From NCBI GenBank assembly GCA_023388675.1, contig JAEWFU010000390.1, forward strand, positions 1-14,816: DNA of 14,816 nt, written 5' to 3'. The position numbers and the translations under genes were made by a program. Positions 9,304-14,816 of this stretch are shown here, one piece after another (position 1 is the stretch's first letter; every line of letters begins with the position of its first letter). Origin of the DNA: Pseudomonadota bacterium (lineage in GTDB: Bacteria; Pseudomonadota; Alphaproteobacteria; Rhizobiales; Rhizobiaceae). Below the pieces are notes generated by a model. It was given only the letters and a program-made list of their open reading frames with translations. It did no database searches and was not told the origin of the DNA.

Positions 9304-9319
9304 TTTGTTGCAGGACAAA
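9304..9319. promoter_or_regulatory. FNR/NnrR-type binding site in the nosR / ferritin-like divergent promoter
   Basis: TTTGTTGCAGGACAAA, a palindrome with TTTGT/ACAAA arms. The core fits the CRP/FNR-superfamily pattern TTG-N8-CAA used by FNR, FnrN, NnrR and DNR. Arms lacking the FNR-preferred TTGAT favour an NnrR/DNR-like (NO-responding) regulator, but this is inference. The centre is about 112 bases from the nosR start and about 60 bases from the GTG of the ferritin-like gene, so one site could serve both directions. No convincing -10 hexamer was identified for either side. Confidence 0.6.
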
Positions 9320-9356
9320 CTCCCGCGCGAATGATATGGGTGATCAAAGGGAACTT

Positions 9357-9364
9357 AAGAGGAG
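9357..9364 (+). promoter_or_regulatory. Shine-Dalgarno sequence of the ferritin-like gene
   Basis: AAGAGGAG ends 6 bases before GTG 9371 and decides that start over the internal ATG at 9413, which has no comparable site. Confidence 0.7.
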
Positions 9365-9370
9365 ATTGCG

Positions 9371-10231
9371 GTGTCACTGCTAAGATCCGAGCCCTTCGCT
9401 GCAGTCGAAACGATGGATGAACTGCTGGCTATCGCTTTCCAGATGGAGCAGGAGGCGATCAGCAATTATTCGGATCTCGCCGACCGGATGCGCCGTGAGG
9501 GCCGCCCGGATATGGTTCCGGTCTTCGAACAGCTGGCCGGCGAGGAAGCACAGCATCTCGACAATGTCGTCCAGTGGTCTGAACGTACCAGTGGATCGAA
9601 ACCTGACCTAGCGAAACTGAAATGGGAACCAGCGGATACCTTCGATGACGAGGGCGCAAACGCCATCGCGCCTGAATTGCTAAGCGCATACCGTGCCTTT
9701 TCGATGGCCGTACGCAACGAAGAAAGGGCGTTCCTGTTCTGGACCTATGTCGCCGCGCAGACGGACCAGGAGAGGCTGCGTATCGCGGCAGAGCAGATGG
9801 CACGTGAAGAACTTGGGCACCTTTCGACACTGCGCCGGGAGCGACGACGGGCGTTCCACGCGCAGCGTGCGGAGGCGCAGCAAGCAGCGAAATTCGAACT
9901 GCCGGAACTCGAACTCAAATTTCATGACCTGCTTCAGGCCTTAGCCGCCCGACAGCGGGGGAGCGGCGCGCAGAAGCTCGAAATCGCCGCGCAGAATGCA
10001 CGCGAACGGTCGGCCACAGGCAGCGTGTTGCCGTTCGGCCCTTCGCCACTACTGAAAGATGGCGTCGCACCCTCCGTGATCGGCCGCGTCGTGCCTCTAT
10101 GTGAACTGATACTTGACTGCTATCTGGATTTCGGAGAGCGCCTGCCGATGGAAGAAGAACGGACCAGAGCGCAATCGTTCGCCGGTCAGGTCGTCGAGTG
10201 TCGCTCTCTGATCGGCGCCGTCCTCCGATAG
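9371..10231 (+). CDS. ferritin/rubrerythrin-like diiron protein with C-terminal extension
   Basis: A 286-residue, mostly helical, soluble protein with no signal peptide. Residues about 15-160 resemble the ferritin-like four-helix bundle of rubrerythrin: helix 1 MEQEAISNYSDLA (25-37), helix 2 with EEAQH (58-62), helix 3 NEERAFLFWTYVA (116-128), and helix 4 with EELGH (146-150). The two EExxH-type motifs plus the Glu residues of helices 1 and 3 would make a diiron site. There is no rubredoxin domain: the expected CxxC pairs are absent. From about 165 to 286 is a Gln/Ala/Arg-rich region and then a second helical part that I do not recognise. It starts with GTG after AAGAGGAG. It is divergent from nosR and shares the FNR/NnrR-type box. 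A role in iron handling or peroxide/NO protection is inference. Confidence 0.75.
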   Translation: MSLLRSEPFAAVETMDELLAIAFQMEQEAISNYSDLADRMRREGRPDMVPVFEQLAGEEAQHLDNVVQWSERTSGSKPDLAKLKWEPADTFDDEGANAIAPELLSAYRAFSMAVRNEERAFLFWTYVAAQTDQERLRIAAEQMAREELGHLSTLRRERRRAFHAQRAEAQQAAKFELPELELKFHDLLQALAARQRGSGAQKLEIAAQNARERSATGSVLPFGPSPLLKDGVAPSVIGRVVPLCELILDCYLDFGERLPMEEERTRAQSFAGQVVECRSLIGAVLR

Positions 10232-10375
10232 ATTCCCCTCCCTATCCCATTCGGGGACCATGTTTTGCGAGCTGAAGCCGCATCGCCATTGGCGGTGGCT
10301 ATTGTCTCGCCTATTCCCGGTCAGCTTTTGGCACCTATCCAGCTTGCGGATGGCGCCTGCTTTCGCAGTCCTTGA

Positions 10376-10389
10376 TTGTTCTTGCGCAA
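10376..10389. promoter_or_regulatory. second FNR/NnrR-type box, upstream of the DUF6455-type gene
   Basis: TTGTTCTTGCGCAA fits TTG-N8-CAA. Its centre is about 79 bases upstream of the ATG at 10462. If the factor binds at -41.5, transcription would start near 10424, with a weak CAATCT hexamer at 10412-10417 in the -10 place. The surrounding gap (10232-10461) otherwise holds only weak hairpins and no credible gene. The site may also drive hemN downstream if the genes are co-transcribed. Confidence 0.5.
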
Positions 10390-10461
10390 AGACGAGGTCG
10401 ACATCGGGTGGCAATCTGTTCAACGCGGCCTCTGAGGGGCGCACAGGGAAAGGACAATTCC

Positions 10462-10896
10462 ATGGCGCAACCTACAACACCTGTCGTTGAGAACTCGAAC
10501 GGGACGCTGGCCGTCATCGCCGGAATCATGCGCGGATACTTCCAGGCTTGGAAACTTGAGCGGGAAATCGACGCACTCGGATCGAGCGAGGCTGCGCGCG
10601 TGCTTGGAGAGGCCGGACTCGACCGCGCGGACTTTTTGGCCAGACCTACCCGTCGCACACCAATGGATGATCTCCTTCTTGAAACCGGAATGGAGGCTTG
10701 CGGCATAGACCGGGAACACCTGCGCGCCCGGGAACCGGGTTGGTTGCGCGACATGGAGCGCACCTGCATGAGATGTCCGGTGCGGAGCCGTTGCAGGAGA
10801 GCAACCGTACGAGGAGAGTTCCTCCAGACCCATCACGAATTCTGTCCCAACAGCCGCGACTTGGCCTTCGCACGCGAATTCCAGTTGTCTCGCTGA
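10462..10896 (+). CDS. DUF6455-type small cysteine-motif protein
   Basis: A 144-residue soluble protein without signal peptide. The C-terminal part has Cys102, Cys105 and Cys111 (TCMRCPVRSRC) and the FCPN motif with Cys128 (HHEFCPN), a spacing I recognise as the DUF6455 family of small alphaproteobacterial proteins. The four cysteines and nearby His124/His125 could bind zinc or an Fe-S cluster; no function is established to my knowledge. The N-terminal half is helical and includes an Ala/Glu-rich segment. ATG 10462 follows GGAAAGGA by 7 bases. It lies between the ferritin-like gene and hemN and has its own FNR/NnrR-type box, suggesting expression under low oxygen or NO. Confidence 0.7.
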   Translation: MAQPTTPVVENSNGTLAVIAGIMRGYFQAWKLEREIDALGSSEAARVLGEAGLDRADFLARPTRRTPMDDLLLETGMEACGIDREHLRAREPGWLRDMERTCMRCPVRSRCRRATVRGEFLQTHHEFCPNSRDLAFAREFQLSR

Positions 10897-11013
10897 CGCG
10901 CCGCAAGCAGCGATCTACTTGGAACACCTTTACGCTGCGGGATCTGATCTAACCACGTGCGGACAAGACCGGTATCCGGCTGGCAGGCGACACGAACATG
11001 GAGCGTTGTGATA

Positions 11014-12378
11014 ATGGTGCAGTCTTCCATTGCAGATCCACGGCTGCTGGACCTCGCGACCACAACCGTTCCTCGATACACCTCATATCCGACAGCGCCG
11101 CAATTCACCGCCGATGTTGGACCCGAGACATACAGCAGGTGGCTGGAACTCGAAGCCGTGCGCGGCGGTCCGGTGTCCCTTTACCTGCACGTCCCGTTCT
11201 GCAGGTCGATTTGCAATTACTGCGGCTGCACCACGAAGGCAGCGCTTCGCGATGATCCCGTCCGCGCATATGCCCGTGTCCTGAAGGATGAGATTCGAAT
11301 CATAGGCGCGCGCATGGGGCGTATCGAGGTATCCCACCTGCACTGGGGCGGCGGCACACCCAATATCCTGCCGGCGGACTGCCTGGAAGGACTCGTTGAC
11401 CTGCTTTCAGAGACCTTCAGCTTCCGGTCGGACATGGAGCATGCGATCGAGCTGGACCCGAGGCATCTCACGTGGGACGGCATGCGCCGTCTCGCGCGGC
11501 TTGGCGTAAACCGCGCGAGCCTCGGCGTCCAGACGCTTGACGCCACCGTTCAGGAAGCGATCGGAAGGATACAGAGCTGGGCGGTGGTGGAAGATGCGGC
11601 TCTGGCAATCAGGGAGGCAGGGATCGTCGATGTCAACTTCGACCTGATGTTCGGCCTTCCCTTCCAGAACGAAGCTTCGATCGCGAGCACCGTCGAACAG
11701 ACGGTCCGCCTCGCTCCTTCCCGCTATGCGGTGTTCGGTTACGCCCATGTACCATGGATGAAGGCGCACCAGCGGCTGATCAGGGACGAGACGCTTCCCG
11801 ACGCCGGGACACGGATCGCGCAGGCAAGGCTTGCGCGGCGACTTCTTGAAGCGTCGGGCTATCATGGTGTGGGCATCGACCACTTCGCCCGCGCGAACGA
11901 TCCGCTCGTGGCGGCGATGAAAAATGGAAGCCTGCGGAGAAACTTCCAAGGCTACACCACGGACACTGCCACTCGCTTGATCGGAATTGGCGCATCCTCC
12001 ATCAGCCGGACGCCCTCAGGCTACGCGCAGAATCTTCCCGACAACCTCGGCTGGCAACGGCGCATCGCGGCTGGCGAGCTTCCCGTGGCGCGCGGCAAGA
12101 CGATGAACCTGGAGGACAGGATGAGGGCCGACGCCATCGAGGCTATCCTCTGTTTCTTCGAAGTCGATCTGGGCGAGATCGCCGAGCGCCACGGGGCCGG
12201 GGTCGACCTCTTCGGGCCGGACGTCGTCAGGCTCGCGGCGCAGATGGGCTCCACGCGGGTCCGGATTGACGGATGGAAGGTCTCGATAGAAAGAGACGCA
12301 CACGAAACTGCCCGATTGGTGGCGAGCCACTTCGACGGCTACCTCCATGCAGGGGGCCGCTATTCGGTCGCCATCTGA
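11014..12378 (+). CDS. hemN: HemN, oxygen-independent coproporphyrinogen III oxidase (radical SAM)
   Basis: A 454-residue cytoplasmic radical SAM enzyme that decarboxylates coproporphyrinogen III to protoporphyrinogen IX without oxygen, supplying heme for cytochromes of anaerobic respiration. Visible are the N-terminal PRYTSYPTAPQF (20-31), the [4Fe-4S] motif Cys63-x3-Cys67-x2-Cys70 followed by Gly-Cys72 (HVPFCRSICNYCGC), which is the true HemN pattern rather than that of the HemW relatives, GGGTPN (about 114-119), and a HemN C-terminal domain with CFFEVD. Length matches E. coli HemN closely. I prefer ATG 11014, with GGAG about 10 bases upstream; GTG 10957 would add 19 residues unlike the family. 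It stops 7 bases before the ybaN-like start, so the two are probably co-transcribed. Confidence 0.93.
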   Translation: MVQSSIADPRLLDLATTTVPRYTSYPTAPQFTADVGPETYSRWLELEAVRGGPVSLYLHVPFCRSICNYCGCTTKAALRDDPVRAYARVLKDEIRIIGARMGRIEVSHLHWGGGTPNILPADCLEGLVDLLSETFSFRSDMEHAIELDPRHLTWDGMRRLARLGVNRASLGVQTLDATVQEAIGRIQSWAVVEDAALAIREAGIVDVNFDLMFGLPFQNEASIASTVEQTVRLAPSRYAVFGYAHVPWMKAHQRLIRDETLPDAGTRIAQARLARRLLEASGYHGVGIDHFARANDPLVAAMKNGSLRRNFQGYTTDTATRLIGIGASSISRTPSGYAQNLPDNLGWQRRIAAGELPVARGKTMNLEDRMRADAIEAILCFFEVDLGEIAERHGAGVDLFGPDVVRLAAQMGSTRVRIDGWKVSIERDAHETARLVASHFDGYLHAGGRYSVAI

Positions 12379-12385
12379 GGAGACG

Positions 12386-12766
12386 ATGCAACCTTTCTGG
12401 ACCGGGTTAGGCTACATCTCATTGGCGGTTGGCGCGGCGGGAGCCATGTTGCCGCTCCTGCCCGCGACGCCCTTCCTCATCCTCGCCCTCTATGGATTCT
12501 CGCGCGGTTCACCGAGGGTCGAGTCCTGGCTGCTGGCTCATCCGCGTTGGGGACCTCTCCTACGGGACTGGCGGCATGAGCGCGCGATATCGCGTGGGGC
12601 CAAGAAGACGTCCCTCGCTTTGATTCTCGGAACACCTCTGGTGACGTGGCTTTTGGGGGCAGGGCCGTTCGTACTCGCTGCTCAGTCAGTCGTCCTGATT
12701 TGCGTAGGCCTTTTCATCGCTACCAGGCCTGTTCCATCGAAAGGCCGGATCGAAGCAGATGAATGA
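12386..12766 (+). CDS. YbaN/DUF454 family inner-membrane protein
   Basis: A 126-residue membrane protein. The segment GAMLPLLPATPFLILALYGFSRGSPRVESWLLAHPRWGP (about 19-56) carries the DUF454 hallmarks (LLPxTPFLxLA, then SxR/SPR, WLLxHxxxGP). Three to four spans are predicted: about 6-22, 26-38, 74-90 and 92-112. The basic loop DWRHERAISRGAKK (61-74) follows the second span. Function in the family is unknown; members are often near heme, iron or denitrification genes. ATG 12386 is preceded by GAGGAG overlapping the hemN stop codon, giving tight coupling to hemN. The reading from GTG 12347 would overlap the hemN end and is not needed. Confidence 0.85.
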   Translation: MQPFWTGLGYISLAVGAAGAMLPLLPATPFLILALYGFSRGSPRVESWLLAHPRWGPLLRDWRHERAISRGAKKTSLALILGTPLVTWLLGAGPFVLAAQSVVLICVGLFIATRPVPSKGRIEADE

Positions 12767-12859
12767 CCGCGGCCGGCTCGCATCCTGACCGGGATGGAAC
12801 CCGTCGGCGTCGGTAAGGCAGGCCCCGCCACTTAAGCGCGCGTCGATGACACGAGATAA

Positions 12860-13177
12860 TCAGCGTCCGGGGCGTCTAGCGGAGCGAGGCATCGGCAGAT
12901 CGCCGTAATCGACGCTATGCCGGAAAATGATCCCGCCGGCTTCATCGACAACAAGGCTGAAGCGACGGTTCCCGAAGAAGAACGTCAAACGGTAGCGGCC
13001 TTCATCTTCTCCAGTACCCCGCTCGCAGAGGCTGGTGACGCGTCCCTGCTGCATCAACTTCTGGATGGCGTCCGATTCCAGCTTCAGTCCTTCGGCGATG
13101 ACGCACGCGTCGATCAGGACTTCCTCATCTCGAAATTCGATCCTGGCCACGGAACCGGCTTCCTTCCAGACTACCAT
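12860..13177 (-). CDS. DUF6522-type small protein
   Basis: A 105-residue soluble protein with no signal peptide or membrane span. The run IDACVIAEGLKLESDAIQKLMQQGRVTSLCERGTGEDEGRYRLTFFFGNRRF (about 22-73) matches my memory of the DUF6522 family: a short helix pair followed by SLCERG and a beta-rich RYRLTFF part. Conserved-looking Cys51 lies in SLCERG; Cys25 is additional. The biochemical role is unknown; the fold suggests a small regulatory or ligand-sensing domain, which is inference. Start ATG 13177 overlaps the end of the preceding small gene by 7 bases, so the pair is translationally coupled. It is last in its operon and converges on the ybaN-like gene across 93 bases with no clear terminator. 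Confidence 0.72.
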   Translation of the reverse strand: MVVWKEAGSVARIEFRDEEVLIDACVIAEGLKLESDAIQKLMQQGRVTSLCERGTGEDEGRYRLTFFFGNRRFSLVVDEAGGIIFRHSVDYGDLPMPRSARRPGR

Positions 13178-13389
13178 TCAAGGTGCTTCGTTTGGCGATG
13201 CAGAAATACATCGAACTGGCGCGCAAGCCGTGTATCCGAACGCCGCAGCCTGACGTAGGCGAGACCCGCGAGCCTGCATGCTATTTCGACATTTCCGACC
13301 TTGGCCAGCTCGGAAAGACTATCCAGCAGGATCGAGGCAAGGTCGACGGCCGGCGCAGCGTCGTCCTGCGGGGCATTTTTATCCGCCAT
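13171..13389 (-). CDS. conserved-context orphan small protein, unrecognised
   Basis: A soluble 72-residue protein beginning MADKNAPQDD (from ATG 13389), or 75 residues from ATG 13398, which directly abuts the stop of the DUF59 gene. The acidic, Ala/Pro-rich first 15 residues are followed by an amphipathic helical body (LDSLSELAKVGNVEIACRLA) and a basic Arg-rich helix (YVRLRRSDTRLARQF) ending HLEW. It has one cysteine and no metal motif. I do not recognise a family. Its reality is supported by the exact fit between two coupled genes: it starts where the upstream gene stops and its stop overlaps the downstream start. A helical adaptor for one of its neighbours is possible but not shown. Confidence 0.65.
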   Translation of the reverse strand: MADKNAPQDDAAPAVDLASILLDSLSELAKVGNVEIACRLAGLAYVRLRRSDTRLARQFDVFLHRQTKHLEW

Positions 13390-13398
13390 GCGTATCAT

Positions 13399-13734
13399 TC
13401 ACCATCCACTGCCTCCCGCGATGCCGAGATGCTGCTTTGCCCCGTCTGTCATCATCTCAGGCGTCCAGGGTGGCTCGTAAGTCAGCGACACATCGACGAA
13501 CTCGACTCCCTCTACGGTCCAGGCAGCGTCTCGCGAACCCTCCTTAAGATAGTTCGTTGCCGGGCATCCCTTGGTCGTGGTCGTCATCACGATATTGGCG
13601 ATGCCGCCATCCTGGATGCCGACGAAATAGATAAGCCCGAGATCGACGATGTTGTAGCCAAGCTCGGGGTCAATCACGAGCCGAAGCGCGTCCCGCACCT
13701 GGTCGACGAGCTCGTCGTTAGCCTCGACGGTCAT
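13399..13734 (-). CDS. DUF59/MIP18-family metal-sulfur cluster assembly factor
   Basis: A 111-residue cytoplasmic protein of the DUF59 (SufT/PaaD/MIP18) fold. The hallmark DPELGYNIVDLGLIY (22-36) carries the conserved Asp-Pro-Glu. TTTTKGCPATNYL (51-63) holds the conserved Cys57, and a further beta strand with VEFVDVSLTYEPPWTPEMM (77-95) completes the domain. Family members help deliver or repair Fe-S clusters, often without binding one tightly themselves. The position inside a denitrification island next to a DUF2249 protein suggests a dedicated client such as NosR or HemN, which are rich in Fe-S; that is inference. ATG 13734 overlaps the upstream stop by 4 bases and a GAGAGAGG stretch lies just upstream. 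Confidence 0.88.
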   Translation of the reverse strand: MTVEANDELVDQVRDALRLVIDPELGYNIVDLGLIYFVGIQDGGIANIVMTTTTKGCPATNYLKEGSRDAAWTVEGVEFVDVSLTYEPPWTPEMMTDGAKQHLGIAGGSGW

Positions 13735-14258
13735 GCAGCCTCTCTCCCGGCACCGACTCGGATCAGGATCCTATAGGTCGCGCCGTCCGGCGCGAGAGCG
13801 CCCTGCCATTTGTGGCCACGCTTGGCGAGTTCAGGAAATAGGAACACCGGCTCCCGGCATAGTAATGCCAACAGAACTTCACCATCCTGCATCTCCTCGA
13901 TCGCGGCCAGGATGCGCACCATCGGCTCAGGCGGATCGAGATCGCGATTGTCGAGCGAACGCGACGGTTCGGGCCAGGCGTTCTCCGCAGGAGCGCCAGT
14001 GTCGCCGACTTCAGCCGCGTCGACTGCGCCGTCCGGCGTGAAACGAACCTCCCAATCACCACCATCCAGCTCCGTCATCTCGTGCGAAAAGCCCTTGGAA
14101 CCCAGTACGTGAAGCAACGGGACCGGTTTGAAGGGTGCGATCAGACGAAGTCCTTCCCTTTCCTGCAGACTCGCCACGGCCGCCATGATGAGGCCAAACG
14201 GCTCTTCCCCCGCGCGCAACGCGGGCCGTACATCGAGGTCCACAAAATTCGATACCAT
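13731..14258 (-). CDS. tandem DUF2249 domain protein
   Basis: A 175-residue soluble protein made of two DUF2249 domains joined by an acidic, Ala/Pro-rich linker (75-100). Domain 1 (about 7-74) has LDVRPAL, then LRLIAPFKPVPLLHVLGSKGFSHE and GDWEVRF. Domain 2 (101-168) has LDNRDLDPPEPMVRILAAI, then LLALLCREPVFLFPELAKRGHKWQG. DUF2249 is a TusA-like two-layer fold seen in alphaproteobacterial denitrification clusters; the function is not settled. Domain 2 is the more degenerate copy, lacking the GDW motif, and has Cys124 where domain 1 has Ile40. ATG 14258 is chosen because AAGGAG sits 7 bases upstream; an open frame continues further but is Arg/Cys-rich and implausible. It overlaps the DUF59 gene by 4 bases. 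Confidence 0.85.
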   Translation of the reverse strand: MVSNFVDLDVRPALRAGEEPFGLIMAAVASLQEREGLRLIAPFKPVPLLHVLGSKGFSHEMTELDGGDWEVRFTPDGAVDAAEVGDTGAPAENAWPEPSRSLDNRDLDPPEPMVRILAAIEEMQDGEVLLALLCREPVFLFPELAKRGHKWQGALAPDGATYRILIRVGAGREAA

Positions 14259-14265
14259 CAATCTT

Positions 14266-14271
14266 CTCCTT
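14266..14271 (-). promoter_or_regulatory. Shine-Dalgarno sequence of the tandem DUF2249 gene
   Basis: AAGGAG on the minus strand, 7 bases before ATG 14258. It settles the start of this gene, within the 25-base spacer after the membrane protein. Confidence 0.75.
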
Positions 14272-14283
14272 GGCTTGCGGGCG

Positions 14284-14816
14284 TTACGTGGCGGACATGA
14301 GCAGGCGCGGTCGCCCGCTCTCCGGCAGCGATGTGAGCATGAGCACATGGTCGAGTCGGCGCGTATGCATGAATTGGATGCAGAGGCCGACGGTCGCGAT
14401 CGTCATTGCGCCGGCGCATAGGCGGAACACTGTTGCCTGGTCGATCAGCAGGGCCACGGTACCGCTCCAGACGGCGACAAAATAGATCATAAACCAGGGA
14501 AGCGCACGACGTTCCATGACCAAGTCCTGGACGCGCGGCGTTGGCATCTTGCCCAGGACCGGCCCGTAGCATTCGAGCCAGGTCATGAAAGCCACAATCT
14601 TGTATAGCATTGCCAGTCCCAGACCGCTCAGCCAGCCGAAGGCGGTGAGGAACGCGACCGCGCCGGCGAGGCGCGGCAGCACACCGAATACGGTCGCTGC
14701 GAGCGCAAGCGCTGCGGCCAGACCGAGCGAGATAAGCGCAAGGCCTGCCATGCGGCTGTTGAGTTCGATGACGCGCCGCTTGCGCGCTCGATAGAGGTGA
14801 GCCATGTCCTTCCAAT
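14284..14816 (-). CDS. polytopic membrane protein, probably the C-terminal part of a larger protein (cut by window edge)
   Basis: At least 173 residues are visible from the methionine at 14805; the frame is open to the window edge. About four spans: residues 21-40, 44-72, 103-121 and 127-143. The segment GWLSGLGLAMLYKIVAFMTWLECYGP (57-82) resembles a motif I know from the C-terminal third of large bacterial membrane proteins (about 12 spans) of NnrS-like or oxidase-subunit-I-like type, where LYKIVPF is preceded by a GWLS turn. The basic AHLYRARKRR stretch before the first visible span also looks like an internal loop rather than an N-terminus, and the ATG at 14805 has GGAAGG only 2 bases upstream, too close. 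I therefore treat it as 5'-truncated. It is first of the visible minus-strand operon, 25 bases before the DUF2249 gene. Confidence 0.6.
   Translation of the reverse strand, partial: WKDMAHLYRARKRRVIELNSRMAGLALISLGLAAALALAATVFGVLPRLAGAVAFLTAFGWLSGLGLAMLYKIVAFMTWLECYGPVLGKMPTPRVQDLVMERRALPWFMIYFVAVWSGTVALLIDQATVFRLCAGAMTIATVGLCIQFMHTRRLDHVLMLTSLPESGRPRLLMSAT

Noticed and set aside
9330..9346. ATGAT-N7-ATCAA as a second FNR box next to the ferritin-like gene
   Set aside because: The spacer is seven bases rather than the four required between the TTGAT and ATCAA arms, and the left arm is imperfect.
10281..10297. Hairpin CATCGCC-ATT-GGCGGTG after the ferritin-like gene as an intrinsic terminator
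   Set aside because: The stem is seven pairs with one G-T pair and is not followed by a T run, so termination cannot be claimed.
10260..10490. 76-codon plus-strand frame in the gap before the DUF6455-type gene
   Set aside because: It overlaps the FNR/NnrR-type box and the start of the next gene, lacks a ribosome binding site and has a composition unlike a coding sequence.
12767..12859. Bidirectional terminator between the convergent ybaN-like and DUF6522-type genes
   Set aside because: Only a five-pair CATCC/GGATG stem was found, with no T or A run on either side.

Overview
The window is a denitrification island, most likely from an alphaproteobacterium of the Hyphomicrobiales (rhizobial) type. 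The basis is a GC-rich sequence, a clade I (Tat-exported) nosZ, a nosX gene at the end of the nos operon, and several small families (DUF2249, DUF59, DUF6455, DUF6522) that I associate with alphaproteobacterial denitrification loci. The genus cannot be read from the sequence alone.

Positions 272-9199 (minus strand) hold a complete, tightly packed nitrous oxide reductase operon, nosR-nosZ-nosD-nosF-nosY-nosL-nosX. From nosZ to nosL every junction is a 4-base stop/start overlap. NosZ reduces N2O to N2 in the periplasm. NosR is the membrane flavo-iron-sulfur protein thought to feed it electrons. NosX (ApbE-like) attaches FMN to NosR. NosDFY is the ABC transporter and NosL the copper lipoprotein, both needed to build the copper sites. 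All seven CuZ histidines, the CuA ligands and the NosR flavinylation motif are visible, so the pathway looks functional.

Positions 9200-9370 are a divergent control region with an FNR/NnrR-type palindrome. Rightward (plus strand) lie a ferritin/rubrerythrin-like protein with an unexplained C-terminal extension, a small cysteine-motif protein (DUF6455 type) preceded by a second FNR/NnrR-type box, hemN (oxygen-independent coproporphyrinogen III dehydrogenase, heme supply without O2), and a YbaN/DUF454 membrane protein.

Positions 12860-14816 (minus strand, converging on hemN-ybaN) hold a compact operon. In transcription order it encodes a polytopic membrane protein cut by the window edge, a tandem DUF2249 protein, a DUF59/MIP18-type iron-sulfur maturation factor, a 75-residue orphan protein, and a DUF6522-type protein. 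This is the least understood part of the window and the best candidate for an undescribed accessory system, plausibly metal-centre or Fe-S maintenance during anaerobic NO/N2O respiration.

Positions 1-229 contain the last 14 codons of an unidentified plus-strand gene and a weak small membrane ORF. No tRNA, rRNA, CRISPR array, insertion sequence or convincing intrinsic terminator was seen. No gap without a gene exceeds 300 bases; the largest, about 230 bases at 10232-10461, contains the second FNR/NnrR-type box.
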